NCBI GenBank assembly: GCA_964587175.1
Contig: CAZPKK010000008.1
Coordinates: 1 to 34,787 of the forward strand
Direction: 5' to 3'
DNA from: CALXVA01 sp964587175
GTDB taxonomy: Bacteria > Bacillota > Clostridia > TANB77 > CAG-508
DNA length: 34,787 nucleotides
Below the pieces are notes generated by a model that saw only the letters and a program-made list of their open reading frames with translations, made no database searches and was not told where the DNA came from. Shown piece by piece: positions 32,362 through 34,787 of this stretch. The translations under genes were made by a program, and so were the position numbers. Within the stretch, counting starts at the first letter, position 1. The number at the start of each line of letters is the position of its first letter.

Positions 32362-32826
32362 TTAATTGCTTTTTTTAAAAGTAAAAAATTTGCTAATAAA
32401 AAAGTTTAGTATAACAACAATGACTGTTATTAAACATTTGCTAATAATAGTTGGTACTGGAAGATACGTAAAAAGAAGTGAACCACCGATAGATTCAATA
32501 AACATGGTAAAAAGTCTTCCTAATATAAACTTACAAAATTCTATAAATTTTTCACCAAAACCATTTGCTTGAGAATGAAAAACTAAATCTTTATTTGTAA
32601 TATAAGAAAATAACACAGCAAGAACAATAGCAATATTATTTGCTAAACTATCGTTGATGTTAAAGAAGTATGTCATTATAGAAAATGAACCTATGTTAAT
32701 AAGAGTTGTTAAAGCACCAAAAGTAACATACAAAATTACTTCTTTAGTTAAGAGTTTTTTTACTAATCTATTTTCACTTATTCTTTTAAAAAGATTAACA
32801 TTACTTTTTTGTTCTATTTTTTCCAT
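32362..32826 (-). CDS. GtrA family membrane protein
   Basis: 154 residues from ATG 32826 (AAGGA upstream; the ATG at 32856 lies within a tRNA terminator hairpin). There are four membrane helices. GtrA-type motifs are TFGALTTLINIGSFSIMTYF near the start, AIVLAVLFSYITNKDLVF in the middle, and FISKFFTFKK at the end. GtrA proteins are thought to flip or carry lipid-linked sugars for cell-surface polysaccharide. No glycosyltransferase gene is adjacent. Confidence 0.85.
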   Translation of the reverse strand: MEKIEQKSNVNLFKRISENRLVKKLLTKEVILYVTFGALTTLINIGSFSIMTYFFNINDSLANNIAIVLAVLFSYITNKDLVFHSQANGFGEKFIEFCKFILGRLFTMFIESIGGSLLFTYLPVPTIISKCLITVIVVILNFFISKFFTFKKSN

Positions 32827-32849
32827 ATAATAAATCCTTTTTAATTTAA

Positions 32850-32876
32850 AATGCACAATTTTAAGAACTGTGCATT
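32850..32876 (-). terminator. Terminator of tRNA-Trp
   Basis: On the minus strand, AATGCACA and TGTGCATT form an eight-bp stem followed by TTTAAATT, just downstream of the tRNA-Trp CCA end. The weak T-run means some read-through into the GtrA gene is possible. Confidence 0.6.
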
Positions 32877-32882
32877 ATAATT

Positions 32883-32958
32883 TGGCAGGGGTACTAAGAT
32901 TCGAACTCAGACTTGTGGTTTTGGAGACCATCGTGCTAACCATTAACACTATACCCCT
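32883..32958 (-). tRNA. tRNA-Trp (CCA anticodon), 3' CCA encoded
   Basis: The acceptor AGGGGTA pairs with TACCCCT. The D arm is GTGT/GCAC, the anticodon arm ATGGT-CTCCAAA-ACCAC with anticodon CCA, and the T arm CTGAG-TTCGAAT-CTTAG. The discriminator is G and CCA is encoded at plus 32883-32885. One A-C mismatch sits at the top of the anticodon stem. Confidence 0.92.
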
Positions 32959-33206
32959 ATAAAGATTACTTTTATATCTTAGCATAAAAAAATAAATAAT
33001 GCAAGCATTAATTCAATTTTTAATACAAGCATTTAAAAGTAAAGGATTGATTTGGATTTCCAATTGTAAGGAGAAGATCTTAAAGATAATAGCAATCTCG
33101 GAATATTTTATCTAATAGGAAAATTTTTATTATATAAAATAAAGAGAATCATTAAAAAAATATTTTTGTAATTTGTAGTCAATTATAAAATTTTATGATA
33201 TATATA
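32959..33206. other. Intergenic stretch upstream of gdhA
   Basis: AT-rich sequence between tRNA-Trp (-) and the gdhA promoter. I see no gene, clear hairpin or known riboswitch in it. It must hold the promoter for tRNA-Trp on the minus strand, but I could not place it with confidence. Confidence 0.5.
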
Positions 33207-33215
33207 TGTTATAAT
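33207..33215 (+). promoter_or_regulatory. Extended -10 promoter of gdhA
   Basis: TG-T-TATAAT at 33207-33215, 30 bases before the gdhA start. The -35 region is AT-rich and weak, as expected for an extended -10 promoter. Confidence 0.6.
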
Positions 33216-33244
33216 ACAAAAAAATGAAAAAGGAGGACCTAATA

Positions 33245-34576
33245 ATGTCATATGTGGATAATGTCATTGATAGTGTTATAAAGAAAAACCCTAATGAGCC
33301 GGAATTTATACAGGCGGTTACAGAAGTTTTAGAGTCACTTCGTCTTGTTGTAGATAAAGATAAAAAATATCAAGACGTTGCACTTCTTGAAAGAATAGTT
33401 GAACCAGAGCGTGTTATTATGTTCCGTGTTCCATGGGTAGATGATAAGGGGAGAGTTCAAGTAAATAAAGGATATCGTGTACAATTTAATAGTGCGATAG
33501 GACCATATAAAGGGGGGCTACGTTTACATCCGTCAGTAAACTTAAGTATAATAAAATTTCTTGGGTTTGAGCAAATTTTTAAAAATTCTCTAACAAGTTT
33601 ACCAATTGGAGGGGGAAAAGGTGGAGCAGACTTTGATCCAAAAGGGAAATCAGACCGTGAAGTTATGGCATTCTGCCAAAGTTTTATGACAGAATTATTT
33701 CGCCATATTGGTTCAGATACAGATGTCCCAGCAGGAGATATTGGAACAGGTGCAAGGGAGATAGGTTACTTATATGGACAATACAAAAGAATAAGTAATG
33801 TGTCTGAAGGAGTGCTTACAGGAAAAGGATTATCATATGGAGGGTCACTCGCAAGAACAGAAGCAACGGGGTATGGAGTAGTATATCTTGTGGAAGAATT
33901 GCTAAAATCTAATAAAGATACTTTAGAAGGAAAAACTATTGCCATTTCTGGTGCTGGCAATGTAGCAATTTATGCAACAGAAAAGGCAACTCAACTTGGA
34001 GCAAAAGTAGTTACATGTTCTGATTCAAGCGGATGGATTTATGATAAAGAAGGAATTGATCTTAAAGTATTAAAAGAAATAAAAGAGGTAAAAAGAGCTC
34101 GTCTTACAGAATACATAAAATATTGTCCAAAAGCAGAATATCATGAAGGAAAAGGAGTATGGACTACAAAGTGTGATATAGCATTGCCATGTGCTACACA
34201 AAATGAATTAGGCATTGAAGATGCGAAAGAGCTTGTCAAAAATGGATGCAAGGTTGTGGCAGAAGGAGCAAATATGCCAACAACAATGGAAGCAACTCAA
34301 TATTTGCAGAAAAATGGAGTTTATTTTGCACCAGGAAAGGCAGCAAATGCAGGAGGAGTTGCAACATCAGCATTAGAAATGTCACAAAACAGTATGAGAT
34401 ATAGCTGGAGTTTTGAAGAAGTAGACGCAAAATTAAAAGACATAATGATAAACATATTTCATAATATAGATGATGCAGCAAAAGAGTATGGCGTTAAGGA
34501 CAATTTTGTTGTAGGTGCAAATATTGCGGGATTTAAGAAGGTTGCAGATGCTATGCTAGCACAAGGAATTTGTTAA
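33245..34576 (+). CDS. gdhA: Glutamate dehydrogenase (hexameric, likely NADP-type)
   Basis: Interconverts 2-oxoglutarate plus ammonia and glutamate. 443 residues from ATG 33245, with AAAGGAGG upstream (an in-frame ATG at 33224 lies before that site). Family motifs include FRVPWVDDKGRVQVNKGYRVQFNSAIGPYKGGLRLHPSVN, the catalytic lysine in LPIGGGKGGADFDPKGKSD, VPAGDIGTGAREIGYLYGQYK and the Rossmann motif ISGAGNVAIYA. The C-terminus VGANIAGFKKVADAMLAQG is typical of the NADP-dependent hexameric group. It uses CGT for Arg more than its neighbours (8 or so CGT/CGC codons), which fits high expression or a separate origin. Confidence 0.96.
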   Translation: MSYVDNVIDSVIKKNPNEPEFIQAVTEVLESLRLVVDKDKKYQDVALLERIVEPERVIMFRVPWVDDKGRVQVNKGYRVQFNSAIGPYKGGLRLHPSVNLSIIKFLGFEQIFKNSLTSLPIGGGKGGADFDPKGKSDREVMAFCQSFMTELFRHIGSDTDVPAGDIGTGAREIGYLYGQYKRISNVSEGVLTGKGLSYGGSLARTEATGYGVVYLVEELLKSNKDTLEGKTIAISGAGNVAIYATEKATQLGAKVVTCSDSSGWIYDKEGIDLKVLKEIKEVKRARLTEYIKYCPKAEYHEGKGVWTTKCDIALPCATQNELGIEDAKELVKNGCKVVAEGANMPTTMEATQYLQKNGVYFAPGKAANAGGVATSALEMSQNSMRYSWSFEEVDAKLKDIMINIFHNIDDAAKEYGVKDNFVVGANIAGFKKVADAMLAQGIC

Positions 34577-34694
34577 GTTTTGATAAATAATATAATTTTA
34601 TGATATAATTTAGAAAAATATATTCTGTGCTATATAATTTTAAGTATATGTATAAAAGTAGTAAGAAAAAATTAGGAGAAGTGGAAAAAATTGT

Positions 34695-34787
34695 ATGAAT
34701 AAGAAATATATTATAATTATAGCAATTTGTATTGTGTTATCAGTAATATCAGGAATATTAGCAAAAGATTTAATTATAGGTGGAACA
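34695..34787 (+). CDS. Start of a membrane or exported protein, cut by the window end
   Basis: 31 codons from ATG 34695 to the window edge, with no stop. A short basic start (MNKKY) is followed by a hydrophobic segment (residues 6-23), as in a signal peptide or membrane anchor. AGGAG at 34674-34678 is rather far from the ATG, and the nearer GTG and TTG codons give only tiny frames. Product unknown. Confidence 0.5.
   Translation, partial: MNKKYIIIIAICIVLSVISGILAKDLIIGGT

Overview
This is a low-GC (roughly 30 % by eye), AT-biased, gene-dense chromosomal window. The gene set is that of an anaerobic, probably spore-forming Clostridia-type Firmicute: a SleB-like cortex hydrolase, the Asp23/AmaP/DUF2273 envelope cluster, formate-tetrahydrofolate ligase plus FolD, an MEP-pathway Dxs, a sortase with a candidate substrate, and GC-poor codon use dominated by AGA for Arg. 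An uncultured gut lineage is plausible but cannot be proven from the window. I see no prophage, transposase gene, CRISPR array or rRNA.

Layout: (1) 1-2.5 kb: 3' part of alaS, a HIT protein and a sortase. (2) 2.5-4.4 kb: tRNA-His and tRNA-Gln with their own promoter and terminator, a structured repeat on the minus strand, and a von Willebrand A surface protein on the minus strand that ends in a sortase-type signal. (3) 4.5-10.2 kb: dxs, a YlmH-like S4 protein, folD, dprA and an MFS transporter. (4) 10.2-14.7 kb: asp23, amaP, DUF2273, nusB, xseA, a Ser-rich membrane protein, xseB and a YuiD-type PAP2 protein. (5) 14.7-24.1 kb: fhs, a MazF-like protein, sleB, miaB, mutS, a nucleoside kinase and an RNHCP protein. 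(6) 24.1-27.4 kb: a long palindrome, a U32 peptidase on the minus strand and a tiny Cys-rich protein, followed by the second copy of the structured repeat. (7) 27.7-31.4 kb: yqeG, a prepilin peptidase, a Xaa-Pro peptidase, efp and a zinc-ribbon protein. (8) 31.4-34.8 kb: a second long palindrome, an M23 peptidase, a GtrA protein and tRNA-Trp on the minus strand, then gdhA and the first codons of another gene on the plus strand.

The most striking observation concerns the codon CGG. Three genes (dprA, the U32 peptidase, the M23 peptidase) have broken reading frames, with four breaks in total. At all four breaks the zero-frame codon is CGG. Skipping the C (a +1 shift, or reading CGGN as one four-base codon) restores the conserved family sequence, and the next codon is always GGN (Gly) at a position where the family normally has Gly. 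Reading all the other genes by eye (about 10,000 codons), I found no in-frame CGG at all; every other CGG trinucleotide in a gene lies across a codon boundary. This fits a genome in which CGG has no ordinary Arg tRNA and acts as an efficient +1 frameshift codon. A systematic one-base insertion artefact is the main alternative.

Other structures the genes do not explain are a pair of about 100-nt candidate structured RNAs in inverted orientation 24.6 kb apart, two very long imperfect palindromes between convergent genes (at the 3' ends of the U32 and M23 genes), and two smaller palindromes that share a TTGGGGAC core.
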